Shown in pieces: positions 18,398 through 27,407 of a stretch of 64,000 nucleotides of DNA. Position 1 is the first letter of the stretch; each line of letters opens with the position of its first letter. This stretch comes from Flavobacterium tegetincola DSM 22377 (GTDB lineage: Bacteria > Bacteroidota > Bacteroidia > Flavobacteriales > Flavobacteriaceae): the NCBI RefSeq assembly GCF_000425485.1, contig NZ_AUDN01000025.1, positions 17,176-81,175 of the forward strand. Reading direction: 5' to 3'. The position numbers and the translations under genes were made by a program. The notes beneath the pieces were generated by a model that saw nothing but the letters and a program-made list of their open reading frames with translations, was not told the origin of the DNA and searched no databases.

Positions 18398-18426
18398 CAA
18401 AGATATACATTTATCGCAAATTCAAA
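18398..18426 (-). promoter_or_regulatory. Consensus flavobacterial promoter of yceD-rpmF
   Basis: On the minus strand TTTTG (inside CAAAA, from 18423) is followed after exactly 17 bp by TATCTTTG (forward CAAAGATA, 18398-18405). Spacing and both boxes match the Bacteroidota housekeeping consensus. It is one of the cleanest promoters in the window. Confidence 0.8.
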
Positions 18427-18448
18427 AGGGTTATAAACATTTTTTTGT

Positions 18449-19495
18449 TTATAAGTGTTTTTCTCTTGTTTTTAGCGGTCTTTTACTGATTTCAGCATAT
18501 AGATTTCGCGATTTATAAACGTCAAGTGCCAGATAAACGGCTTCTTTAAATGAATTATAATTCGCCAAATTTTTTCCAGCAATGTCATAAGCCGTTCCGT
18601 GATCGGGTGAAGTTCTAATTTTATCCAATCCTGCAGTATAATTTACACCTGTTCCAAATGACAACGTCTTAAACGGAATCAATCCTTGATCGTGATACGT
18701 AGCAATTACGGCATCAAATTTCTCATATTGATTGCTACCAAAAAATCCATCCGCTGGATAAGGCCCGAAAACCATAATTCCTTCTTCAAACATTTTCTTG
18801 ATTACGGGACGTATTAATTTTTCATCTTCCGAACCAATCACGCCGCCGTCTCCAGCATGAGGATTCAATCCTAAAACAGCAATTTTTGGTTTATTGATGC
18901 TAAAATCTTGCGTCAGACATCTATCAATTGTTTTAATTTTTTTTCGAATTAAGGCTTCCGTCAAATGCGAGGCAATTTCGTTAACCGGAATATGATCCGT
19001 CAATAACCCAATGCGAAGCGAACCGCTTACCATCAACATCAATGCATCTCCTTCCAACTCTTTATCTAAATAATCGGTATGGCCGGGAAATTTAAAATCT
19101 TCCGATTGAATGTTGTATTTATTTATAGGTGCAGTGACCAAAACATCAATTAATTCGTCTTTCAACGCTTGAGTTGCTGCTGTAAATGATTTAATGGCAT
19201 ATTCGCCCACGACTTCATTATTTACACCATATTCCAACTGTATTGGCTCACGCCAAAGATTCAAAACATTGATTTTTCCTGTGATAATTTGACTTAAATT
19301 ATCGATACCGTGCAAAGGAGCGGTGGATTCAAAACTCTTGCGCAGAAAGGAAAGTGTTTTTACATTGGCAAAAATAACGGGGGTACACATTTCAAGCATT
19401 CGGGCGTCTTCAAATGTTTTTAAAACAATTTCGCTTCCAATACCGTTTAGATCTCCAATTGAAATTCCAACGATTATATTTTCTGCTTTTTTCAT
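18449..19495 (-). CDS. pdxA: 4-hydroxythreonine-4-phosphate dehydrogenase
   Basis: This 348-aa enzyme oxidises 4-phosphohydroxy-L-threonine in the DXP-dependent pyridoxal phosphate pathway. Its family motifs are visible: GDLNGIGSEI at the N-terminus, TAPINK, FPGHTDYL, and metal ligands in NPHAGD and TYHDQGL. The frame is open to 19612, but the Met at 19495 (MKKAENIIVGISIGD) is the family start. The longer form would overlap ribE. It is divergent from ribE and shares a 60-bp control region in which a minus-strand TAAATTTG lies at 19531-19538. Confidence 0.95.
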   Translation of the reverse strand: MKKAENIIVGISIGDLNGIGSEIVLKTFEDARMLEMCTPVIFANVKTLSFLRKSFESTAPLHGIDNLSQIITGKINVLNLWREPIQLEYGVNNEVVGEYAIKSFTAATQALKDELIDVLVTAPINKYNIQSEDFKFPGHTDYLDKELEGDALMLMVSGSLRIGLLTDHIPVNEIASHLTEALIRKKIKTIDRCLTQDFSINKPKIAVLGLNPHAGDGGVIGSEDEKLIRPVIKKMFEEGIMVFGPYPADGFFGSNQYEKFDAVIATYHDQGLIPFKTLSFGTGVNYTAGLDKIRTSPDHGTAYDIAGKNLANYNSFKEAVYLALDVYKSRNLYAEISKRPLKTREKHL

Positions 19496-19555
19496 GTACT
19501 TCAAGTTATTTATTGCTAATTTTGAGGTTACAAATTTAGTAAAATAAAACCACAA

Positions 19556-20146
19556 ATGTTTACCGGAATTATAGAAACCCTCGGCACCGTAAAAGAATTG
19601 CGTCACGATCAAGACAACTTACATCTGACCATTTCATCAGCAATTACTTCTGAATTAAAAATCGATCAAAGCGTAGCTCATAACGGCGTTTGCCTTACCG
19701 TCGTGGCGATAAATAACGATTCTTATACCGTTACCGCCATCAGAGAAACCATCGAAAAAACCAATCTCGGAAATTGGAACACAGGCGATTTAGTCAATTT
19801 AGAACGCGCCATGAAATTGGGCGATCGACTGGACGGACATATTGTGCAAGGTCACGTGGATCAAACTGGCATTTGCAAAAGCGTAGAAAATGCGAACGGA
19901 AGTTGGTATTACACCTTTGAATACGATGAAAAACTAAATAATCTGACTATTGAAAAAGGGTCGATTACAGTAAATGGAGTAAGTTTGACTGTGGTCAATT
20001 CAAAGCACAATCAGTTTAGTGTGGCGATTATTCCTTATACGTACGAACATACGAACTTCAAGAATTTTGAAGTTGGGACAAAAATTAATTTGGAATTTGA
20101 TGTAATTGGGAAATATGTGGCAAGGTTGCATCAATTGAGAAACTAA
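19556..20146 (+). CDS. ribE: Riboflavin synthase alpha chain
   Basis: This 196-aa protein consists of two homologous lumazine-binding halves (about 1-97 and 98-190). It starts MFTGIIETLG and has internal repeats of the form LTVV / GDLVNLERAM / GHIVQGHVD. It dismutates two 6,7-dimethyl-8-ribityllumazines to riboflavin. A TAATTTTG box at 19517-19524 could be its -7 element. The last 30 codons are repeated, diverged, at 27315-27407, and a direct repeat that begins inside its stop codon is repeated before recA. The gene's 3' end therefore marks the left edge of an island. Confidence 0.96.
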   Translation: MFTGIIETLGTVKELRHDQDNLHLTISSAITSELKIDQSVAHNGVCLTVVAINNDSYTVTAIRETIEKTNLGNWNTGDLVNLERAMKLGDRLDGHIVQGHVDQTGICKSVENANGSWYYTFEYDEKLNNLTIEKGSITVNGVSLTVVNSKHNQFSVAIIPYTYEHTNFKNFEVGTKINLEFDVIGKYVARLHQLRN

Positions 20147-20184
20147 AACACCTCCCAAAATAAATTTAAAATAAACAATTCACA
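20145..20184. repeat. Left 40-bp direct repeat of the ribE-recA island
   Basis: The 30 bp from 20145, overlapping the ribE stop, are identical to 29310-29339. Two mismatches follow and then eight more identical bases (AATTCACA), giving 38/40 matches to 29310-29349. This is far beyond chance for two intergenic positions 9.17 kb apart. Confidence 0.9.
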
Positions 20185-20249
20185 CCAGCTCCCGAGGTTT
20201 CTATTAAAATCTGTGACGCTCTGCGAACCCGCGATAGCTATCGGGGCCA

Positions 20250-20350
20250 ACTTCGCATAAATATACTTTTTTTCGATGAGCTTAAAACAGGAGACATTAT
20301 TTTAACAGAAAAAAAAGGCTTCGAGGTCAGAGACCATCGAAGATCTGGAG
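20250..20350. repeat. Left copy of a ~100-bp interspersed repeat ending in a hairpin
   Basis: This stretch aligns with 28611-28710 over about 100 bp. Shared blocks include GCTTAAAAC, GGAGACAT, TTTTAACAGAA and CTTCGAGGTCAGAGACCATC. The last block folds on itself as CTTCGAGGTC / GACC-A-TCGAAG with an AGA loop and one bulged base. Both copies can be read in a frame containing LKTGDI.LTE, but neither is an intact gene. Confidence 0.75.
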
Positions 20351-20478
20351 CATTTTTATGTTTCGCAAGTGCCTTTGCACAAACAAGTTCGTTAGATATA
20401 TATTTACAAAATGTCAATCAATCTACAGTTACATCAGGAATAATCTATGACCAGTCTCTGCCATTAGCTGATTTATAA
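20347..20478 (+). pseudogene. Relic of the hydrolase N-terminal stub (stub 0)
   Basis: The open frame lacks a start codon but reads a signal-peptide end (FASAFAQ). It continues with LQNVNQSTVTSGIIYDQSL and stops at 20476-20478. This matches the stub and hydrolase segment LVNIDQSTVRTGIIYERTY. It is the most diverged of four copies of this N-terminal segment in the island. The rest of 20479-20601 is AT-rich, with nothing I can interpret. Confidence 0.65.
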
Positions 20479-20601
20479 CCTTTGACAAAAATAAACATCT
20501 ATAATTATTACAACATGATTTAATTTCTACTTACACAAGCACTTTTAATTAAAATAATTAATTACTTTCAACAATATTTTAACCCCTTAAAGTCTATTAT
20601 T

Positions 20602-21222
20602 ATGAAAACAAAAATCTTATTGTTTTTAACTATTCTATCGTTAGTAAGTTGCAGTAGCGATGACTCATCCAACGACCCTGCATCGAGACTCCCGCCCGAA
20701 ACCCAAACAGGTGCAAATACTTTTGGGTGCATTATTGACGGAAAAATACTACTACCTCGCAGTGGAAACACAAGTCAAATTAATCCACTCTACGGAGCCA
20801 GATTATTAAGGGGTTTTGCCGAATTTGATTTCGATTATTATGAATTAGAAATAATTGACCATAAAAGTAATAGAAGTGCAAGTTTTTATATTCACATGCA
20901 TAATGCTGTTCAAAATGGAGTTGGCAGTTACATCATTGATGAGTCAAATGGAATGAATGGAATTGATGGTTATGCACACAATTATATACATTGCAATGTA
21001 TATAGCCGGGAGACCAGTTCTTACCAAAAATATGTGTCTTTTGAAAATTCTGGTTCATTTATAATCACTAAATCAATGCGAAATGCAACAACTGGTAACA
21101 TAATTTCTGGTACATTTAATTGTAAAGTTAGAAATATAAACAACCCTAATGATGAGATAGAAATAACGGATGGAAGATTTGACATTAATAGTTTAACAAT
21201 AAAAACAACCTATTTTCCTTAA
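20602..21222 (+). CDS. Paralogous lipoprotein A of the island array
   Basis: This 206-aa predicted lipoprotein has lipobox LVSC followed by SSDDSSNDP. A near-invariant block then contains LPPETQTGANTFGCIIDGK and continues to LPRSGNTSQ. The middle is variable, and a conserved end reads EIEITDGRFDINSLTIK.TYFP. Three paralogs follow within 3.2 kb. The TGANTFGC segment occurs, from memory, in many Bacteroidota lipoproteins of unknown function. It should be anchored in an outer or inner membrane leaflet facing the periplasm or surface. Its leader ACCCCTTAAAG resembles that of lipoproteins C and D. An immunity or chaperone role for the downstream hydrolase is a hypothesis only. Confidence 0.85.
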   Translation: MKTKILLFLTILSLVSCSSDDSSNDPASRLPPETQTGANTFGCIIDGKILLPRSGNTSQINPLYGARLLRGFAEFDFDYYELEIIDHKSNRSASFYIHMHNAVQNGVGSYIIDESNGMNGIDGYAHNYIHCNVYSRETSSYQKYVSFENSGSFIITKSMRNATTGNIISGTFNCKVRNINNPNDEIEITDGRFDINSLTIKTTYFP

Positions 21223-21284
21223 AATACATTAAGTAAATTTGACCTAAATAAAATTTTTCAATAACCAAAAAACACCTCCAAATT

Positions 21285-21899
21285 ATGAAAAAATTATTTT
21301 TATTACTTATCACAACTTTTATTTTAAGTTGCAGTAGCGACGACTCTTCCAACGACCCCGTATTAAGACTCCCACCTGAAACCCAAACAGGTGCCAATAC
21401 TTTTGGGTGCATTATTGACGGCAAAATACTATTACCACGTAGTGGAAATACAAGTCAGGTTAGTCCTCTCTCTGGAGCTAGACTATTTGGAGGTTACCCA
21501 GATGTATATGATTATCTCGAATTAGAAATAATTGATTACAAAAGTACTCCAAGAGCAAGTTTATTTTTTCACATGCATAGTGCTCCGGAAAATGGACTTG
21601 GAACCTTTATAATTAATGAGTCAAACGGAATGACCGATATTGATGGCTTCCAACACCATTATTTACATTGTAATATATTTAATAATAAAACAAATTCTTA
21701 TCAACAATATGTATCTTATCAAAATTCTGGAACTTATACTATAAACAGATTGACTTTAGGTTCAGGAAGCGGATTAATAATTTCTGGAACGTTTAGTTGC
21801 AAAGTTAGAAATATAAAGGACCCTACTGACGAGATAGAAATTACAGATGGAAGATTTGATATCAATAGTTTAACAATAAAGCTTACATACTTTCCTTGA
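21285..21899 (+). CDS. Paralogous lipoprotein B of the island array
   Basis: This 204-aa lipoprotein (lipobox ILSC) has the same architecture as lipoprotein A. The LPPETQTGANTFGC block is near-identical, the central part (about 65-160) is variable, and the C-terminus is conserved (ITDGRFDINSLTIKLTYFP). Unlike C and D it is not preceded by a stub gene. Instead it has the leader AACACCTCCAAATTATG, which is otherwise found in front of the stubs and the hydrolase. The array units therefore appear to have been shuffled at the leader sequences. Confidence 0.85.
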   Translation: MKKLFLLLITTFILSCSSDDSSNDPVLRLPPETQTGANTFGCIIDGKILLPRSGNTSQVSPLSGARLFGGYPDVYDYLELEIIDYKSTPRASLFFHMHSAPENGLGTFIINESNGMTDIDGFQHHYLHCNIFNNKTNSYQQYVSYQNSGTYTINRLTLGSGSGLIISGTFSCKVRNIKDPTDEIEITDGRFDINSLTIKLTYFP

Positions 21900-21995
21900 T
21901 GATAGAGTAGCTTTTGTAAAGGCAAATCTATAAAATTAAATTAAAAATATTTCAAAAACCAAAACAAAATATAATAACCGAAAACACCCCAAATT

Positions 21996-22241
21996 ATGAA
22001 AAAATTATTTTTTCTATTCAGTTGTATGTTGATTCCTTTTTACATACAAGCCCAATATGACAGTGCAGCAGCACCAAAAGCATTAGATTCTATGCTGGTC
22101 AATATTGACCAATCAACAGTTAGGACGGGTATTATTTATGAACGTACCTATCAAAAAGCCAATTTGTACAATTATAACAGTAAAGATTATAGTCATACTG
22201 CCGAGTACAGTTATTTAAACCCCTTAAATTTTAACCTATGA
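21996..22241 (+). CDS. Stub 1: 81-aa N-terminal fragment of the hydrolase, coupled to lipoprotein C
   Basis: This small gene encodes a signal peptide (cleavage after IQAQ) plus about 50 residues almost identical to the N-terminus of the hydrolase at 23824. The match ends at EYSY. It then runs into LNPLNFNL, which is simply the translated leader of the next lipoprotein, and stops in ATGA so that its TGA overlaps the ATG at 22238. It could be a recombination scar that is still translated. The coupling would feed ribosomes into the lipoprotein gene. Here codon 53 is CAA, where the full hydrolase gene has TAA. Confidence 0.7.
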   Translation: MKKLFFLFSCMLIPFYIQAQYDSAAAPKALDSMLVNIDQSTVRTGIIYERTYQKANLYNYNSKDYSHTAEYSYLNPLNFNL

Positions 22242-22857
22242 AAAAACTATTTTTACTATTTCTCACAACTTTAATAATAAGTTGCAGTAGCGATGACTCA
22301 TCCAGCGACCCTGCATCGAGACTCCCACCTGAAACCCAAACAGGTGCTAACACTTTTGGGTGCATTATTGACGGGAAAATACTACTACCTCGTAGTGGAA
22401 ACACTAGCCAAATTAACCCGCTTTCTGGGGCAGATTTAACAAGGGGGTATCCATCATTTGATTTCGACTATTTAGAATTGAAAATAATTGACCATAAGAG
22501 TACAAATGGTAGCATTTTGTTTATTCATATGCATAATGCAATTGAAAATGGGACTGGAAACTATGTTATTGATGAGTCTAATGGATTTACATCTATTGAT
22601 GGATTAGAGCATCATTATCTATACTCTGATATATACGTACAAAAACAAATTCTTATCAAAGATATCTGTCTTATAATAACTCAGGAACTTTTAAAATTAC
22701 AAGGTTTATGCTAGGTAATGAAAATTCTGGAACAATTATTTCTGGAACTTTTAATTGCAAAGTTAGAAATATAAATGACCCTTCTGATGAGATAGAAATA
22801 ACAGATGGAAGATTTGACATTAATAGTTTAACTGTAGCTTTAACTTACTTTCCTTAA
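22238..22857 (+). pseudogene. Paralogous lipoprotein C, frameshifted
   Basis: The frame starts as a family member (lipobox IISC, the LPPETQTGANTFGC block) but shifts after DIYV near 22640 and stops at 22714. In another frame the family sequence continues without a break, from NSYQRYLSYNNSG through ITDGRFDINSLTV to TYFP at 22857. One base appears lost in the A-rich run before ACAAATTCTTAT. Paralogs B and D have an intact reading there. The truncated 158-aa product would lack the conserved C-terminus. Confidence 0.85.
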
Positions 22858-22919
22858 ATAATTTTGACATTTAAGAGTAAGCTAATAAAAATTTCAATAA
22901 CCAAAAAACACCCCAAATT

Positions 22920-23165
22920 ATGAAAAAATTATTTTTTCTGTTCATTTGTATGTTATTCACTACTTACATACAAGCCCAAGATGACAGTGCAGCAGCACCA
23001 AAGGCATTAAATTCTATGTTGGTCAATATTGACCAATCAACAGTTAGGACAGGTATTATTTATGAACGTACCTATCAAAAAGCTAATTTGTACAATTATA
23101 ACAGCAAAGATTATAGCAATACTGCCGAGTACAGTTATTTTAACCCCTTAAATTTTAACCTATGA
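22920..23165 (+). CDS. Stub 2: 81-aa N-terminal fragment of the hydrolase, coupled to lipoprotein D
   Basis: This is a near-duplicate of stub 1 with the same signal-peptide type, the same breakpoint after EYSY, the same NPLNFNL tail read from the lipoprotein leader, and the same ATGA overlap with the next gene. Differences include FICMLFTTY in the signal peptide and LNSM for LDSM. That two copies keep an open frame and an overlap suggests either recent duplication or selection for the coupled arrangement. Confidence 0.7.
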   Translation: MKKLFFLFICMLFTTYIQAQDDSAAAPKALNSMLVNIDQSTVRTGIIYERTYQKANLYNYNSKDYSNTAEYSYFNPLNFNL

Positions 23166-23773
23166 AAAAACTATTTTTACTACTTCTAACAACTTTTATT
23201 ATAAGTTGCAGTAGCGATGACTCTCTCAACGACCCCGTATTAAGACTCCCGCCCGAAACTCAAACAGGTGCTAACACTTTTGGTTGTATTATTGATGGCA
23301 AAATACTACTACCTCGTAGTGGAAACACAAGCCAAGTTAATCCTCTTTCTGGCGCAATCTTGTATGGGGGTTATCCTGATGTTTATGATTATTTCGAATT
23401 AAAAATTTTAGATTATAAAACACCTAAAAGTTCAAGTTTTCTTTTCCATTTGCATAATATCGTTGCTAATGGTATAGGAACTTATCAAATTGATAAATCT
23501 AACGGAATGAGAAATATCGATGGTATGAATAATAATTATATTCACTGTAATGTATTTAATGAAGAAACAAATTCTTATGAACAATTTCTATCTTATGATA
23601 ATTCTGGGACGTATACTATAACAAGAATATCTGTTACTCCTGATTATACAATAATATCAGGAACGTTCAACTGTAATTTGAAAAATATTAATGATTCAAA
23701 TGACGAAATTTCAATAACAGATGGAAGATTTGATATCAATAGTCTTACAGTATTTTTGAAATATTTTCCTTAA
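23162..23773 (+). CDS. Paralogous lipoprotein D of the island array
   Basis: This 203-aa lipoprotein (lipobox IISC) is the last of four paralogs and the one next to the hydrolase gene, 50 bp upstream. It has the conserved N-terminal block and a C-terminus ending SLTVFLKYFP. Its central region differs from A-C (for example KTPKSSSFLFHLHN). Start codon overlap with stub 2 implies coupled translation. If the lipoproteins are partners of the hydrolase, this copy is the best candidate cognate by position. Confidence 0.85.
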   Translation: MKKLFLLLLTTFIISCSSDDSLNDPVLRLPPETQTGANTFGCIIDGKILLPRSGNTSQVNPLSGAILYGGYPDVYDYFELKILDYKTPKSSSFLFHLHNIVANGIGTYQIDKSNGMRNIDGMNNNYIHCNVFNEETNSYEQFLSYDNSGTYTITRISVTPDYTIISGTFNCNLKNINDSNDEISITDGRFDINSLTVFLKYFP

Positions 23774-23823
23774 AAAATTATCTGTTAACAAATTTTTTTT
23801 AATAACCAAAAACACCCCAAACT

Positions 23824-26800
23824 ATGAAAAAATTATTTTTTCTATTCAGTTGTATGTTGATTCCTTTTTACATACAAGCCCAATATGACAGTGCAGCAGC
23901 ACCAAAAGCATTAGATTCTATGCTGGTCAATATTGACCAATCAACAGTTAGGACGGGTATTATTTATGAACGTACCTATTAAAAAGCCAATTTATACAAC
24001 TATAATGCTAAAGATTATAGCAATACTGCCGAGTACAGTTATTTCAGACAAAGTTTGCTCGAAATGCACCGTGCGAGTAATGCTACTAAATTTATTTCGC
24101 TGGAAAAATTAGAAGAACTTTTAATTGATTCTTATGCTGATAATATTGTTGAAGTAGGGATTTTAAATACCGAGTTTAATGTACTTAATTATAATGTAGA
24201 TGAACCGCGATTGGGTGGGATGACATTAGACACAGTTGCCAAAAGATTTACGGCAATACCCAACACGCCTCCTTTTTATACCATGCATACTTTGGTAATT
24301 GCACCTTTAATGGATGCAGTTGGGGGAGCTGATGTTAAGTTTAATTTTAGTAATCAATTTCTATTTACCAACGGCGATAAAAAAATTACTACGCTTGATG
24401 TTGATTTTGGAGAAGGAACCATAGAAAATATTATTGATAACGAAATTTTTAATGAAAAAAGCGTTACCATACAGTACGGCACTAATGGAACTAAAATTAT
24501 AAAGTTTTTAATCACGTTTGATGATGGTACTACATTAGAAACTAATGGCGCTATCTATTTTACCAATACTACTCTTGGTGCAGGTGGTACAGCTAGTTGT
24601 GGCAGTACTGGTATTGAAGATTTGCGTCAAGATTTTTTAGCACAAAAAGCAACAGAACTTTCTCAAGGCTATATAGCAACCGACCCAAAAATTAAAGCAC
24701 AATTGGATTACAGGGTTTTTTATAGTGCAGGAAATACCCAAAAACTCATCAAAAAACCTCTCATCATCATTGATGGTTTTGACCCTGGAGATAAAAGACG
24801 CATTCAAGATTGCGATTGTGCAATAGTCCCGAAATGTGCGTCACAATATCGAGGCTCTAATGGAAATTTTGACCCTGAAAAACATAAATCTATAGTGGAT
24901 TTGATGATGTATTTTGAAAATGGAGTTCCAAAAGAGCTATTAGTAACATTAAGGGCTGAGGGTTTCGATGTCATAGTTGTAAACTTTCCTAATTATGAAA
25001 CGAAAAACCTTACAAACAACCAGAATGTTATAATTGATGGTGGTGCTGATTATATAGAGAATAATGCTATGGCGGTGGTTGCCTTATTGCAAGAAATAAA
25101 AGGACAAGTAGAGACAAATGGAAGCACGAACAAAACGGCTATCATATCGCCAAGTATGGCAGGACAAATAGCACGATATGCTTTGTCTTACATGGAGAAA
25201 AAGTTTGAAGAAACTAATAATACTGACTGGAAACACAATGTATCTCTTTGGGCAAGTTTAGACAGTCCGTTTCTTGGAGCAAACATACCTCTTGGCGACC
25301 AAGCACTAATTTATTTATTGAAAGAAGAAGATGATGCAGCAGAAACATTCTATAATCAGGAATTAGCTTCTCCTGCTTCGCAACAAATGCTTATTGAGTT
25401 TCATAAACCTAAATTAAATCCATGGGTGTTGAATCCGAGTATTATGATTTCCAACTACAATCAAGTAGATACAAATTTTTTAAACGGACAAACTACGACT
25501 CAAGGACTACCTTTAAATAGAGGTAACACCTACTTTCAGCAACATTATAATAAACAATTTACAAGTGGTAAAGTAGGTTCGGATGGATGGCCTCAAGATG
25601 TTAGGAAAATTGCAATTGTAAATGGGTCATTAACGGGGTCAAAAGAAGCATTGAAACTTAATGGTCAACCTGAAGTAAGTTTTGCTAATGATGGCGAAAA
25701 AGTTTTAAATATCAGAGGATTTCAAAGAATTAGAATTGGTCTTCCATTTGGAGGGTCAATAGTATGGCGGATACATATTGCATCAATGGAAGTAATGTTC
25801 ATGAAATCAGCTGGACAGGGTGGAAGAATTGCAAGATTCAAAGGTCCTGCAGAAAAGACGACAAATGCTACAAATATTAACAGTCGCGGTGTAATGGATA
25901 ATGTACCAGGCGGTTATTATGATGTTCAAAACCAGCTAGCCGAACCCATTCTAAGCAACATTCCTTTACCTAGTGCATCTATAAGTGGTTTTAGCTCTTT
26001 TAGTTTGTCTAATATTATAGCTGAAGTACTTCATTCTTTCAGCCAAGCTTTTGGAGGCAGTGAGTTTCAGCTTAGAGAATTTAATCCAAATAATTCTTTT
26101 ATTCCTACATTCTCATCATTAGCAATTCTAAATCCAAATCAGAGTTGGGCTACACCCTTAAATTATAATCTAATTTGTCCCACGAATAAGTTAACACCTT
26201 TTGATAGTTACTTTGGTATTGCTAAAAACACAGCCCATATTTCATTTACTAAAGAAAGTAAAGATTGGTTACTAAAGGAACTTGATAATAGTCCTCAAGC
26301 ACCAAGTTTTCCTCTTAATGCTACAGCATTAACTGGCCCTGGAACGATCTGTACATCTGCAACCTACACTTTTGGAGATATTTGTAAAATTCCTAGTAAT
26401 GCGGTTTGGACTAAATCTTCTAATTTGCAAATTACAAGCAGCAATGGTTTTTCTATAAATGTAAATAAAGTAGGAAATGGTCAGGGTTTTATTAAAGCAA
26501 CTTTTCAAAATGGTACATCTGTAACCAAAAATATCTGGGTAGGAGTTCCACAATTCAACAGTCTAGTTCCTGTAGGTAACCAATCTGGCTATAATCCTAA
26601 CCAACCAAACATTTCTTCTATGGACGGAGGCATTTCTTGTAATGGTATTAGTTTGAAAGTACTATTTGACTCAAATGCAATTTTAGAATATGAATGGGAA
26701 AAAATAACTTTAAATGTTAATTGGGGCGTTAGCCCTTCAAGTGGCAACTTAAGCCTAATGACGGTTTGCAATAAAAACTTTGTTTTTAAAGTTAGAGCTA

Positions 26801-27207
26801 GAAACTCCTGCGGTTGGAGTGACTGGAAACAATTAGAATTTTACATGAACAGATGTAATACTGATTGTGATACTTCTGCTCCATCAAACTCAGTTTCTGG
26901 TTTAAATTTTATATTATCTCCCAATCCCGTTTCAAGTGGTTTACTTACAATAGATATTAAACCTTCATCGCCTTGGTTTTATCCACCAGGAACGATTGAC
27001 CCAATAACTGGTATGCCAATACCTGCACCTCTAGTGATAAAAAAAGTAAATATTAGTATTTTTACAAGTTCTGGAACATTAGTTCAATCTTATTCAAATA
27101 AAATAATTCCCACACAAATAGATATTTCCAGCTTAGCCAATGGAAATTATATTGTCCTTTTTGAACATTTTGGAGCAACTGAAAGCTATAATATCATTAA
27201 AGGATAA
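23824..27207 (+). pseudogene. T9SS-exported alpha/beta-hydrolase (lipase/esterase-like) with an in-frame stop at codon 53
   Basis: From the signal peptide at 23824 to 27207 the frame is continuous (1,127 residues) except for one TAA at 23980-23982. Stubs 1 and 2 have CAA (Gln) at that site. The region after about residue 290 is an alpha/beta-hydrolase: LIIIDGFDPGD, then DVIVVNFPNYE, then the nucleophile elbow SPSMAGQ with Ser444, followed by ARYALSYME as in lipases. The C-terminus (from about LNFILSPNPV) is a type A T9SS sorting domain ending IIKG. Residues 78-1127 remain open, with a possible TTG start at 24055, but that product would have no signal peptide. The allele is probably dead unless the stop is read through or is a sequencing error. 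Substrate is unknown. Confidence 0.85.
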
Positions 27208-27224
27208 TTTGGTTTTAAAATTAA

Positions 27225-27263
27225 AAAACAGGTTTTGATTAATTTCAAGACCTGTTTTTTATT
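27225..27263 (+). terminator. Terminator after the hydrolase gene
   Basis: The arms AAAACAGGTTTTG (27225-27237) and CAAGACCTGTTTT (27246-27258) pair with one G-U, and a T-run follows. Confidence 0.8.
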
Positions 27264-27314
27264 TAATTGATTTCCTATAGATAAATCAGGTAGTTTTCAT
27301 AATTATACAATAAT

Positions 27315-27407
27315 AATTTCAAGCATTTTGAATTAGGAACAAAAATCAATTTGGAATTTGATGTCATTGGGAAATATGTGGCGAGATTGCATGGTTTGAG
27401 TAGATAA
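27315..27407 (+). pseudogene. Orphan 3' fragment of a second ribE
   Basis: Thirty codons in frame up to a TAA at 27405 match the last 30 codons of ribE (20054-20146) at 78/93 bases and 25/30 residues. Many differences are synonymous. That pattern suggests the fragment came from another lineage's functional ribE and did not arise as a locally decayed duplicate. No sequence upstream of NFKHFE resembles ribE. The remainder of 27208-27604 holds the hydrolase terminator, a partial echo of the hairpin repeat near 27482-27510, and a promoter-like TATATTTG at 27534-27541. Confidence 0.85.

Noticed and set aside
19496..19612. 39-residue N-terminal extension of PdxA
   Set aside because: It would overlap ribE and its control region, and the PdxA family begins at the Met at 19495.
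20602..23773. Tandem lipoprotein array considered as a CRISPR-like or simple tandem repeat
   Set aside because: The repeats are gene-sized and protein-coding, with variable centres; there are no short, regularly spaced direct repeats.
24055..24120. Downstream TTG as the true start of the hydrolase
   Set aside because: It would remove the signal peptide from a protein with a T9SS sorting domain, while a perfect signal peptide lies in frame at 23824, so a nonsense mutation is the better explanation.
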